Of a stretch of DNA of 64,000 nt, positions 8,309 through 16,275 are shown one piece after another. Origin of the DNA: Sphingobium sp. SCG-1 (GTDB taxonomy: Bacteria > Pseudomonadota > Alphaproteobacteria > Sphingomonadales > Sphingomonadaceae); NCBI RefSeq assembly GCF_002953135.1, contig NZ_CP026372.1:3397501-3461500 (forward strand), given 5' to 3'. The translations under genes were made by a program, and so were the position numbers. Numbering within the stretch: position 1 is the first letter of the stretch; every line of letters begins with the position of its first letter. A model generated the notes under the pieces. The model ran no database searches and was not told the DNA's origin. It was given only the letters and a program-made list of their open reading frames with translations.

Positions 8309-8668
8309 ATGCACAAGGATCGTCTGGCCCTACTTTTCGTGGATGACCAGCCTGTCCTGTCCTCGTTGCAATTTGCTCTGACCCTCCAGGGTTTCATGCC
8401 TGAAGACGGCGATGCCGAGGGAGCGAGCGTCTGGGCGGCAAGTTGCCTGATTATCGACCAGCGCTACGGTCCGGGCGGTCTCAACTTTCTTCAGGAGCTC
8501 CGGGTCGCGGGCATTGGGGTGCCAGCGATTCTTCTGGTGACCAATCCCACGGAGCGACTACGCCGCTGCGCTGCTTCGCGCGGAGCGGTTGTCATCGAAA
8601 AGCCTCTACTGGGTGATGAGCTCGCCGAAACCCTCCACATTATCCTCGACCACAGCAAGGCCGCCTGA
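8309..8668 (+). CDS. Stand-alone response-regulator receiver protein
   Basis: A 119-residue single-domain receiver: acidic pair in LFVDDQPVL, phospho-acceptor Asp in CLIIDQRYGPGG and the conserved Lys in VVIEKPLL. There is no output domain. The loop after the Asp resembles FixJ-like receivers, so it may act as a phosphate sink or adaptor for the neighbouring FixL-type kinase. AGGACAGG lies just before the ATG at 8309, 25 bases after the oxidase stop. Its stop is followed at once by the truncated hemoglobin gene. The role is inferred from context only. Confidence 0.82.
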   Translation: MHKDRLALLFVDDQPVLSSLQFALTLQGFMPEDGDAEGASVWAASCLIIDQRYGPGGLNFLQELRVAGIGVPAILLVTNPTERLRRCAASRGAVVIEKPLLGDELAETLHIILDHSKAA

Positions 8669-8669
8669 G

Positions 8670-9052
8670 ATGACCGAAAACCCGCTTAGCGAACAGGATA
8701 TCGCCTCGCTTGTACCTGCGTTTTATGCACGTGTGCGACAGGATCCGCTGCTTGGTCCGATCTTCGATGGCGCTATCGACGACTGGCCGCATCATCTGGT
8801 GAAGCTACAAGACTTTTGGTCATCTGTGATGCTGACCACGGGGCGCTACAAAGAGCAGCCCATGCCGCCCATGTTCGCCATGAGGAGAGCCTCACCGTTG
8901 AGGCCTTCGACCGTTGGCTCGACCTTTGGCGGCAAACCACGAACGAGCTTCTCGAGCTGGCGGCCGCTACGGCACTCCAGGAGAAGGCGAGCCGTATCGC
9001 CGAAAGCCTTCAGCTCGGGGTACGCTTTTACCGCGAGAGGAAAGCCGCATGA
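8670..9052 (+). pseudogene. Group III truncated hemoglobin, single-base frameshift
   Basis: Two frames together make one group III truncated hemoglobin of about 128 residues. Frame one from ATG 8670 gives MTENPLSEQDIASLVPAFYA, then DDWPHHLVKLQDFWSSVMLT and TGRYKEQPMP. A different frame carries HVRHEESLTVEAFDRWLDLW and ends GVRFYRERKAA at 9052. The switch lies at about 8865-8870, just before the proximal heme-binding His; restoring one base (CCGGCCCAT for CCGCCCAT) joins them as PMPAHVRHEES. As written the gene cannot make a heme-binding globin, so it is either a fresh pseudogene or an assembly error. Its stop overlaps the next start (ATGA). Confidence 0.82.
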
Positions 9053-9342
9053 GCGCAATGCCGCGGACAACCGCCACGCCGTACAAGCGGACGCCGACCT
9101 TCACCGAGGCAACGATCCCTCAAGGCCTCCTCAAGGATCACTCGACGAAGGACGGCACCTGGGGCTTGATCCACGTCGAACAGGGCGCGCTTCGGTACGT
9201 CGTGACCGACACTCGGCGACTATCGACCGAATGCATTCTCACTGCAGATGGCAAGCCCGGCTTGGTTGAGCCGACGATCCTGCACCACGTGCAGCCGCTC
9301 GGACCGGTGCGGTTTCACGTCGAGTTTCTGAAAGAGCAATAA
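9049..9342 (+). CDS. DUF1971 (YeaR/TehB-like) protein
   Basis: This 97-residue protein matches the DUF1971 family: TPTFTEATIPQGLLKDHSTK near the start, WGLIHVEQGALRYVVTD in the middle and EPTILHHVQPLGPVRFHVEF at the end. The fold is a small cupin. Relatives such as E. coli YeaR respond to nitrate and nitric oxide; the biochemical role is not established. The start overlaps the end of the truncated-hemoglobin frame by four bases (ATGA), a sign that the two are translated together, which fits a nitrosative-stress role. An intact coupled gene argues that the upstream frameshift is recent or artefactual. Confidence 0.85.
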   Translation: MSAMPRTTATPYKRTPTFTEATIPQGLLKDHSTKDGTWGLIHVEQGALRYVVTDTRRLSTECILTADGKPGLVEPTILHHVQPLGPVRFHVEFLKEQ

Positions 9343-9404
9343 CTGCCAGATGCTTCGCGTCCTGCCGCTTATCCTACCAAACCATCAACCGAAGGATCAT
9401 TCAC

Positions 9405-9854
9405 ATGCGCACCGCCTCTCCTGCCGCCATCGCGATCGTCAAGGCCACTGCCCCCGCAATCGAGAAACATGGCGTCGAAATCACGACCGCCATGTATGCA
9501 CGCCTGCTGCAGGACCTGGAGATCGCCGCACTGTTCGATCGTGCCGCTCAGGAAAGCGGCGAGCAGCCGCGCCGGCTCGCTGGCGCGATCCTGGCCTATG
9601 CCAGGAACATCGACAAGCTCGAGAACCTTGGCACAGCCGTGCAGCGTATGGTTGCACGCCATGTGGAGACAGGCGTCAAAGCCGAGCACTACCCCCACGT
9701 CGCCGCCGCGCTCCTTCCGGCAATTCGCGATGTGCTCGGCGCGGAGATCGCGACGGATGACGTCTTGAACGCTTGGGGTGAAGCCTATTGGATGCTGGCA
9801 GACATCCTCATTGCCGCTGAAGCACAGGCCTATGAAGCGGCCCAAGCTGCGTGA
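9405..9854 (+). CDS. Single-domain bacterial hemoglobin (Vitreoscilla type)
   Basis: The 149-residue protein aligns along its length with Vitreoscilla hemoglobin and flavohemoglobin N-termini: HGVEITTAMYARL in helices A-B, the E-helix FDRAAQESGEQPRRLA, proximal His in MVARHVETGVKAEHYPHVAA, and the C-terminal DVLNAWGEAYWMLADI. There is no FAD or NAD domain, so it is not a full flavohemoglobin. Such proteins bind O2 and NO and support respiration or NO detoxification when oxygen is low. It lies 62 bases after DUF1971 with GAAGGATC ahead of the ATG and is probably the last gene of the module. A short hairpin follows at 9856-9875. Confidence 0.93.
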   Translation: MRTASPAAIAIVKATAPAIEKHGVEITTAMYARLLQDLEIAALFDRAAQESGEQPRRLAGAILAYARNIDKLENLGTAVQRMVARHVETGVKAEHYPHVAAALLPAIRDVLGAEIATDDVLNAWGEAYWMLADILIAAEAQAYEAAQAA

Positions 9855-9855
9855 G

Positions 9856-9875
9856 AGCTCCCAGCTTTTGGAGCT
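9856..9875 (+). terminator. Weak terminator-like hairpin after the hemoglobin gene
   Basis: AGCTCC (9856-9861) pairs with GGAGCT (9870-9875) around an eight-base loop, starting two bases after the stop codon. No T-tract follows, so termination is only suggested. Confidence 0.4.
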
Positions 9876-10315
9876 GATCCTTAAGCTTTAGTGACACAAA
9901 CACGAGTGCGCGCTGCTCTATGAACGAATAGTTGGTTTCGCAAATGCTGCAGTCGTGTTCGCCGTTCTGAATGGGATAGCCCACAAATAATCCATCGTTG
10001 TCACGTCTATGGATGTCGGCTTATGGGATCAGCATCGGGGTGCACCAACGGCAGAGATTGCGGATGCACTGCTGCCTCGCGGTTAGTTGTTCGCTGAACG
10101 GCCGCTTTGGATAGGAGCGGTCGTACCTACCGCGCCGGTGAACGGCTGAGGCTGGTCGCGAGTTGACGGAACCGGACCGTCTGCAGCTGGACAGCAAAAA
10201 TCGTGGTCTGAATGGCGTAAAAGGGTCGCCTGCTGCTGTCTAAGCAAGCTAGCCACTGCAAGCTGACCATTCTGCTTAGCGAATTAAGCTTGTAGGTAAG
10301 GCGAGGAGGCTGACC
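9876..10315. other. Intergenic region with degenerate repeat copy
   Basis: No coding frame with family signature is visible. It contains GAACGGCCGCTTTGG near 10094 and GGACCGTCTGC near 10174, then repeat copy 3 at 10208-10228. These blocks resemble the arms of the same dispersed element. Confidence 0.5.
10208..10228 (+). repeat. GGGTCG-type dispersed intergenic repeat, copy 3
   Basis: The core CTGAATGGCGTAAAAGGGTC-G matches copy 1 at 15 or more positions. The bases after it, CCTGCTGCTGTC, resemble GCCTGCTGCCGG found near 2068. Confidence 0.6.
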
Positions 10316-11434
10316 ATGAGCACGAGTCGTCGAGATTTCCTGGCCGGATCATCCGCGGGGATCGCGGCCACGGCGCTTTCCGCTAAGGTGCATGCACAAA
10401 CACCTCGGGTACCGATCCGCAAAATCGCTACGGAAGAGGCGTTTGCAACCGCTGAGCTTGTAAAGGCTTGGCTTGAAATCGCTCGTGCGCAGCCCTCGTC
10501 GAGCCTTGATGTGCAGACCGGCATTCTTTCTGTATTCGAAAATCCTCGGCCAGGTTCCAACCAGAACAGGTTTCGGCGGCAATTGCTCGACTTGGACGCT
10601 GAACGACTGGCCAACATGGATGAGGCGGGTGTCGATGTGCAGATACTATCCGTCACCATCCCGGGCGTTCAGATGTTCGCGCCAAGTACTGCAAACGCGG
10701 CGGCCATCGCTACTAACGACCATCTCGCTGCCGCAATCGCGCGGCATCCTAAGCGCTTTGCCGGTCTTGCCTGCTTGGCCCCACAGGATCCGACCGGCGC
10801 GACCAAAGAGATGGAGCGCGCCATCACCAGACTTGGTCTGAACGGCTTCATCGTTAATTCGCATACCAAGAATCTCTATCTCGATGATCCGAGCTTCGCG
10901 CCAATCCTGGAGGCAGCGGAGGCGCTCGACCGCCCGATCTATCTCCACCCGCGTGCGCCATCGAACGGGATGGCGGAGCCGTTTCGCGACTACAGCATGG
11001 GCGGATCGATCTGGGGCTTCGGCGTCGAGGCCGGAACGCACGCCGTACGGTTAATCCTCAGCGGCGTGTTCGATCGCTATCCGCGCCTGCGCGTTGTCCT
11101 CGGCCACATGGGGGAAGCGCTGCCATTCTGGATGTGGCGGCTCGATCACATGGCGGCACGACGGGCGAAGGACGGGCGCATGAAGCCGCTCTCACTGGCT
11201 CCAAGTGAGTATTTCAAGCGTAATTTCGCGGTGACCACCAGCGGCTTTGAAGCGCCGGAGATTCTCGAACTAGTGATCAAGACCGCAGGAATCGACAATG
11301 TGATGTGGGCGATCGACTATCCCTATGAGAGTTCGCTGGATGCCGTCACCTTCATGAGCGCCGCGAAGTTGACAAACGATCAGCGCGCCAGCATCTTCCA
11401 CCGGAACGCCGAACGCCTGTTCCACTTGGCTTAG
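10316..11434 (+). CDS. Tat-exported amidohydrolase (ACMSD/resorcylate decarboxylase-like)
   Basis: The 372-residue protein begins with a twin-arginine signal (SRRDFLAGSSAGIAATALSA, cleavage after VHAQ), so the mature enzyme is periplasmic. The rest is an amidohydrolase_2 TIM barrel. The usual N-terminal HxH is replaced by TEEAF, as in gamma-resorcylate and dihydroxybenzoate decarboxylases, with further metal-site residues in IYLHPRAP, LGHMGEALPFWMWRLDH and AIDYPYES. Family members decarboxylate aromatic or related acids; the substrate is not readable. It stands alone on the plus strand between two repeat-bearing gaps. An exported enzyme of this family is less usual than the cytoplasmic forms. 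Confidence 0.88.
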   Translation: MSTSRRDFLAGSSAGIAATALSAKVHAQTPRVPIRKIATEEAFATAELVKAWLEIARAQPSSSLDVQTGILSVFENPRPGSNQNRFRRQLLDLDAERLANMDEAGVDVQILSVTIPGVQMFAPSTANAAAIATNDHLAAAIARHPKRFAGLACLAPQDPTGATKEMERAITRLGLNGFIVNSHTKNLYLDDPSFAPILEAAEALDRPIYLHPRAPSNGMAEPFRDYSMGGSIWGFGVEAGTHAVRLILSGVFDRYPRLRVVLGHMGEALPFWMWRLDHMAARRAKDGRMKPLSLAPSEYFKRNFAVTTSGFEAPEILELVIKTAGIDNVMWAIDYPYESSLDAVTFMSAAKLTNDQRASIFHRNAERLFHLA

Positions 11435-11599
11435 CGCGATGAGCGCCATGGGTGTTCGCCGTAAGGATATTCGACTCAAACTTTTCGAGCAGCGGCTTTG
11501 TACACTTTGCTCCTGACACTGCCGGTCTTCAGGCGGACACTCTCGGGCGCACCCGGTGGAGAAGCAGACCGGCCGGACCTGGGAACTAAAAATTGGAAG

Positions 11600-11620
11600 C
11601 TAATCGGCCGGAGTGGGTCG
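11600..11620 (+). repeat. GGGTCG-type dispersed intergenic repeat, copy 4
   Basis: The core CTAATCGGCCGGAGTGGGTC-G lies in the 225-bp gap between the amidohydrolase and the SulP gene. The remainder of that gap shows no gene. Confidence 0.5.
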
Positions 11621-11659
11621 AACATCGAGATTCATAGTCCTTTATACCCCCTTTATAGA

Positions 11660-13141
11660 TCAGGAGGATGCGTGCCCCACCGCCGGAGCGAGTTGGTCCA
11701 CCAAGATCGCGCTGGCCTGATTAAGCCCGATGACCTCTATCGCGATGCCATGATGCCGCATCTTGGTCACGACGTCCTCTAATGCGCCGACCGCCGTGAC
11801 ATCCCACAAATGGCTGGCGGTGAGGTCTATGCGAACCTTCGCCACGGTATCGCGCAAATCGAACCTGTCGGCGAAGATGTCCGCGCTGGCAAAGAAGATC
11901 TGGCCTGACACGGTGTAGATCCGCATGTCCGTCGCCTCGTCATAATCGATACGAACATCCATCAAGCGCGTCACCTTAAAAGCGAAAAACACGCCGCTCA
12001 ACAATACCCCCACAGCGACACCTGCGGACAGGTCGTGAGTGGCGACCGTGACAACGACGGTAGCAACCATGACGATGCCGGAAACCTTGGGATGTCGAGC
12101 CAGATCGCGGATCGAGGTCCATGAGAAGGTGCTGGCCGATACCATGATCATGATCGCAACGAGCGCCGCCACAGGCACCTGCGCGACCCATGGCCTGAGG
12201 GGAACCATCACCAGCAACAGGAACACGCCAGCGACCAGGGTGGAGAGCCTGCCTCGCCCACCATAGCGCACATTACCGACCGTCTGACCGATCATGCCGC
12301 AACCCGCGATGCCCCCGAACAGCCCGGCGGCGACGTTGGCGAGGCCCAGCCCTGTGCATTCGCGCGCTTTCGAACTCGTGGTCTCGGTCAGGTCATCGAC
12401 CACGCTGGCGGTCATCATGGATTCAAGGAGGCCAACCGCCGCGATCGCGAGCGCATACGGCGCCACGATGCGCAGCGTCTGCCAGTCGAATGCCACTGCG
12501 GGGAATGTGAATGAGGGCAGCGATGATGGCAGCCGACCAAGATCGGAGACGGTGTGGATAGGCATGGGAAAGGCAATGCTGATCGCCGTCAGGACAAGAA
12601 TGCAGATCAAGGGCGAGGGGATGGCCGTCGTCATGCGCGGCAGCAGATAGATAATTGCCAGACCGCCCGCGATCATTGCATAGCTGTGCCACGTCACCCC
12701 CAACATCTGTGGCACCTGCGCCGAGAAGATAAGGATGGCGAGCGCATTGACAAAGCCCGTTCGCACGGACTGCGAGACGAACCGCATCAGCACATCGAGC
12801 TTCAGGAGGCCAAAGACGATCTGGAACAGTCCAGCCAGCAGTGTCGCGGCAAGCAGATATTGCAGGCCATGGGCATGGACCAATGCCGCAGCAACCAGCG
12901 CCACCGATCCTGCCGCGCCGGAAATCATCGCAGGACGGCCGCCAGCGAAGGCAATGACAATGCCGATCACGAAGGAGGCGAACAAGCCCACCTCCGGGTC
13001 TATTCCCGCCACGAAGGAAAAGGCGATGACTTCCGGGATCAGCGCAAAGGTGCCGACCATGCCGGCGAGGATGTCACGTCGGGCGTTTGCCCCGCCGTTG
13101 AACCATTCGGTGCGATAGCGCGAAAGAGCTGTGTTGTTCAT
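11660..13141 (-). CDS. SulP-family anion transporter with STAS domain
   Basis: A 494-residue inner-membrane protein with 10-12 hydrophobic segments. The SulP signature region GMVGTFALIPEVIAFSFVAG lies near the N-terminus, GLANVAAGLFGGIAGCGMIG in the middle, and a C-terminal STAS domain (about 385-490) has RIDLTASHLWDVTAVGALED. SulP proteins carry sulfate, bicarbonate or dicarboxylates; substrate is not predictable here. ATG at 13141 is taken as start; the frame stays open to 13399, but the extension has no membrane or SulP character. No strong ribosome site was seen. It is transcribed alone, convergent with the amidohydrolase. Confidence 0.92.
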   Translation of the reverse strand: MNNTALSRYRTEWFNGGANARRDILAGMVGTFALIPEVIAFSFVAGIDPEVGLFASFVIGIVIAFAGGRPAMISGAAGSVALVAAALVHAHGLQYLLAATLLAGLFQIVFGLLKLDVLMRFVSQSVRTGFVNALAILIFSAQVPQMLGVTWHSYAMIAGGLAIIYLLPRMTTAIPSPLICILVLTAISIAFPMPIHTVSDLGRLPSSLPSFTFPAVAFDWQTLRIVAPYALAIAAVGLLESMMTASVVDDLTETTSSKARECTGLGLANVAAGLFGGIAGCGMIGQTVGNVRYGGRGRLSTLVAGVFLLLVMVPLRPWVAQVPVAALVAIMIMVSASTFSWTSIRDLARHPKVSGIVMVATVVVTVATHDLSAGVAVGVLLSGVFFAFKVTRLMDVRIDYDEATDMRIYTVSGQIFFASADIFADRFDLRDTVAKVRIDLTASHLWDVTAVGALEDVVTKMRHHGIAIEVIGLNQASAILVDQLAPAVGHASS

Positions 13142-13521
13142 GTTGAAAACCGATGATTGTCGCAAGGCGCGGAGCGGCAGCAAACAGGCGGAGCGCTGCG
13201 ACATACATTGTCCGGCGGATCGGCGGCCGGAATAGCCACCCGGAATCTCACCGGGTCCTTGCGAATGCCCGCTTCGTAGTGCGACGGTTTGGCAACGGCA
13301 AGGGCTAGCGACCAAGCGAAATCGCTGGCTTGGTGCAGGATGAACAACTGCCGCTCCTGGGAAGCCGGACTTTGTTGATGAGTGGCCGGCCAGGATCAAG
13401 TGTGGTCGATGATTTCGGCTTTGGCGGGATATGCCATTTTGGGAATGGCGCGCTCAGGTGCGGGTGGTCGGCACCACACCTTGTAGAGTTCTGACGTGCC
13501 GTGAGCGAACTTCTCGATTAA
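13142..13521. other. Intergenic region upstream of the SulP gene
   Basis: No separate gene is supported. The SulP frame is open to 13399, so a longer N-terminus cannot be excluded from sequence alone. This stretch must hold the SulP promoter. Confidence 0.45.
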
Positions 13522-13541
13522 AAGCCGAGGAGTAGCGGCTT
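13522..13541 (-). terminator. Intrinsic terminator of the lipoprotein gene
   Basis: On the minus strand AAGCCG pairs with CGGCTT across an eight-base loop and is followed by TTAATC, so the stem runs into a short T-tract. It starts two bases after the stop codon at 13543. Confidence 0.6.
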
Positions 13542-13542
13542 C

Positions 13543-14397
13543 CTAAAGAGCCCATTCCGAAAGATTGACGCCGCTTTCCGGGTCATCGAATGCGACACGG
13601 GTGAGTTCCACTGCGACCAGGCAGACAGGCCGGACTTCCGCATCGGCAGCTGTGCAGTGAATGGGCTGACGATCCGAAAACGCACCGATCCTGCCACTGA
13701 TCGACAGCTGATACCCTTGAGCGCCGGGGTGCGCACCCTCATCCAGCTTGATGGTGGCGGCATAGGGCCTTCCGCCGCGTCGCAAGGTTCTTGGATCGTC
13801 CTTGCCGAATAATTGTACAAACCCCACCGTTTGCCGATCAGGCTGCGTAACGGCAGATGGGCTTGACGATAATCTCGCATTGCGAGGGCAAACCTCCTGG
13901 CTCGTCCATGGCCGCCGGATCCAGAAGCCTTCGACAGCATCATAACTATCAGCCTGCACCAATTGCGCGAGCATAGGCAGCGCCTTGGTGATCTCTACGC
14001 GTGCCGTGAGCTTGAGGGCTCGTGTCCTGCTGTCATAGGACCATCCCGCCCAATTGCTCTCCAGTTCGTCGGAAGGTCCGTTGCATCCAAAGGGCAGTTT
14101 GATCTGAAACGGCCGACCTGCAAGGGCCACAACATCTTCAGGAACCGGCGACCGGCTTGCGAAGGCGTCGGATGAAGCCCCGATCGCGGCGAGCAATTGC
14201 TGGCGATCGAGCGGAGGTATAGTCGCGGGCACAATGCGTGGCGGCGGGACAGCGGCATTAACGGCCGATTCATTCACGGGTGCCTGGGCAGTCTCGTTCT
14301 GATCTGGCGCTTGTGGAGCACAGGACATGAGCGAGGCGGTAGCGGTGGACAAGGCGCATGCGTGCAGTAGCTGCCGAATGAAAGACGGGCTGGCCAT
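13543..14397 (-). CDS. Hypothetical lipoprotein
   Basis: The 284-residue product has a lipoprotein signal: a hydrophobic stretch ending in a lipobox-like LMSCA near residue 26, so it should be anchored in a membrane facing the periplasm. A proline/alanine-rich linker (about 30-65) follows, then a domain with paired cysteines (FGCNG, EVCPRN, IHCTA, RPVCLVAVEL) that may form disulfides. I recognise no family. Its terminator sits directly after the stop. It diverges from the SLC13-type transporter gene with about 105 bases between them, so the two may share a regulatory region. Confidence 0.75.
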   Translation of the reverse strand: MASPSFIRQLLHACALSTATASLMSCAPQAPDQNETAQAPVNESAVNAAVPPPRIVPATIPPLDRQQLLAAIGASSDAFASRSPVPEDVVALAGRPFQIKLPFGCNGPSDELESNWAGWSYDSRTRALKLTARVEITKALPMLAQLVQADSYDAVEGFWIRRPWTSQEVCPRNARLSSSPSAVTQPDRQTVGFVQLFGKDDPRTLRRGGRPYAATIKLDEGAHPGAQGYQLSISGRIGAFSDRQPIHCTAADAEVRPVCLVAVELTRVAFDDPESGVNLSEWAL

Positions 14398-14502
14398 CTG
14401 CCCTGTCTAGCATCTGCTGGTGGAGATTGAAGGGAAAAGCTTGGGGCCCGGCGCAACGATCCGCTCTCCACCTGCGCGCGCAATGTGCTAGGCCTGTCTC
14501 CA

Positions 14503-15819
14503 ATGACGGCTGAACAGATACTTACCCTGCTCGTGCTCGCCGGTGTCGTCGGCGCACTGATATGGGACAAGGTGCGCGCCGACGTTGTCGCGCTCGCCGG
14601 GGCGGCCCTGCTGCTGATTACCGGCGCGGTGCGGCCCAGCGAGGTGCAAAGCGCCTTTGGCAGCCCGGCGATCATCACGCTCGCTTCCCTGTTCGTGATC
14701 GCCCATGCGCTGGAACTTTCAGGGCTGCTCGATCGCCTGATCGGCAAGGCTGTGGCGCTGTGCCGTCGCATAGGATCGGCAGGCATCTGGATGCTGATCG
14801 GCCTGTGCGGCGGCGCGTCGGCTTTCCTTAACAATACGCCCATCGTCGTGCTGGCAGCGCCAGTGGTCCGTGACGTTGCAAACTCGCTGAAGCTTGATCC
14901 CCGCCGCTTTCTTATCCCTTTAAGCTATGCCGCGGTGCTTGGCGGATGCTGTACGCTCATTGGCACATCCACTAATCTTCTCGTCGATGATATGGCCCGC
15001 AGTTCAGGGCAGGCACCCTTCAGCATTTTCGAGATCACGCCAGTCGGTGTCCTGGTTGCACTGGCGGGCGGCGTGTATCTGTTGTTCGCCGCGCGCTGGC
15101 TTGGACGTGGCAGCGAAGAAACGCATTCCGAACCGCCAAGGGCTATCGAACATCATGTAACGCATCTGGAGATCGCCGGCGACATGGTCGGTGACCTCTC
15201 CGATTTCGGCGAGGACCGCCGCCTGAAGCCAGTGCAGGCGATCACGTCCTCGCTTGTGTTCTTCGGCGTGGTGCTGCTTGCCGCGCTCGACGTCGCCCCC
15301 ATCGCCGCGACCGCATTCGCTGGTGCGGTGCTGTTGATCCTGCTGCGGGTCATCAGTCCAGAACAGGCCTATGGCGGGCTTCGTCCCGAGATCCTGCTCC
15401 TCATCGCCGGCATGGTCGTCATCGGCATTGCCCTTGAGCAGACCGGACTAGCGTCAGCGGCAACGGACAGGCTGGTAGGGTCTATGGGCGGAACAGGCCC
15501 GCTGGCGGCACTCATCTTCTTCTATGGCGCAACGATGGTGCTGACCGAGCTGCTATCCAACGCCACCGTCGCGGTCCTGGTTACGCCCGTTGCAGTGGCA
15601 CTTGCAGAAAGCCTTGGTGTCAGCCCCCGGCCCTTTCTGGTCGCGATCATGATTGCAGGGAGCGCCGCCTTCGCCACGCCCTTTGGCTACCAGACCAATG
15701 TGCTCGTCTTCCAAATGGGCAAGTACCGGTATACCGACTTCATCAAGATCGGGCTCCCGCTCAATCTCGTCACCTGGGTTGTTGCGGTCGCCGCCATCAC
15801 ATGGTTCTTTCCCTTCTAG
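14503..15819 (+). CDS. SLC13/ArsB-NhaD superfamily permease
   Basis: A 438-residue membrane protein of the ion-transporter superfamily. Two repeats each contain a re-entrant motif: FLNNTPIVVLAAPVVRD with GTSTNLLVDDMA in the first half, and LLSNATVAVLVTPVAVALAE with FATPFGYQTNVLVFQMGKY in the second. These are typical of DASS/SLC13 carriers. The central TrkA-C (RCK) domains that make many bacterial members about 590 residues are absent; a short charged loop (about 205-245) replaces them. Likely substrates are sulfate or dicarboxylates with Na+, an inference. ATG at 14503 is used instead of the upstream GTG at 14485. It diverges from the lipoprotein gene. Confidence 0.9.
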   Translation: MTAEQILTLLVLAGVVGALIWDKVRADVVALAGAALLLITGAVRPSEVQSAFGSPAIITLASLFVIAHALELSGLLDRLIGKAVALCRRIGSAGIWMLIGLCGGASAFLNNTPIVVLAAPVVRDVANSLKLDPRRFLIPLSYAAVLGGCCTLIGTSTNLLVDDMARSSGQAPFSIFEITPVGVLVALAGGVYLLFAARWLGRGSEETHSEPPRAIEHHVTHLEIAGDMVGDLSDFGEDRRLKPVQAITSSLVFFGVVLLAALDVAPIAATAFAGAVLLILLRVISPEQAYGGLRPEILLLIAGMVVIGIALEQTGLASAATDRLVGSMGGTGPLAALIFFYGATMVLTELLSNATVAVLVTPVAVALAESLGVSPRPFLVAIMIAGSAAFATPFGYQTNVLVFQMGKYRYTDFIKIGLPLNLVTWVVAVAAITWFFPF

Positions 15820-16210
15820 CAGCCGCTAGAACATTGTTCGCCCTTGGTGGAAGACAGCGATGTCGCCGTCCTAAAATCGACTGAAGCAGCGTCATAAACG
15901 TGACCGGCAGGGCCGCTGGCGTTACCTGCTCTAATGATTGCGCGCCAATGTGCTGTGGCGCCAAGGATCGTCTAAAAGGGCACTTACGTTCGGGTGCTGG
16001 TGCTGCTGAAGGGGAGAGCCTGCGCTCGCTTCTCAAAGGAACAACGATTTCGACACCGGCCGTTCATACTAATGCCATTAAACGACCGGATACGCTCGCC
16101 AACTGCCGGAATAGCAGCCAGCTGCACCTGGTGAGAGAAAATTGGCCGTTAAGAGGCCGATTAGGGTCGGAGTTCCCTCATGGACGGCCAAGATTGACAG
16201 TGCCGCCCTG
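15820..16210. other. Intergenic region with degenerate repeat copy
   Basis: No gene is supported. A block CCGGATACGCTCGCCAACTG and repeat copy 5 (16148-16169) are present, followed by the long hairpin at 16211. Confidence 0.5.
16148..16169 (+). repeat. GGGTCG-type dispersed intergenic repeat, copy 5
   Basis: The core GTTAAGAGGCCGATT is followed by AGGGTCG. Preceded by GAGAGAAAATTGGCC, similar in composition to the AT-rich run before other copies. Confidence 0.5.
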
Positions 16211-16260
16211 CACCCACTCCCGGCATTGTTGGCCCGGGAAGCCAATGCCGGGAGTGGGTG
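16211..16260. repeat. Perfect 18-bp inverted repeat (long hairpin)
   Basis: CACCCACTCCCGGCATTG (16211-16228) is exactly complementary to 16243-16260, with a 14-base loop that is itself partly self-complementary (GGCCCGGG). It lies 15 bases beyond the stop codon of the SDR gene on the minus strand. No T-run follows on either side, so it may be a 3'-end stabiliser, a REP-like element or a factor-dependent terminator. Confidence 0.85.
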
Positions 16261-16275
16261 TTGGGCGGTACATTG

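Noticed and set aside
11660..13399. Longer SulP reading from 13399
   Set aside because: The extra 86 residues have no membrane or SulP character; ATG at 13141 matches the family start.
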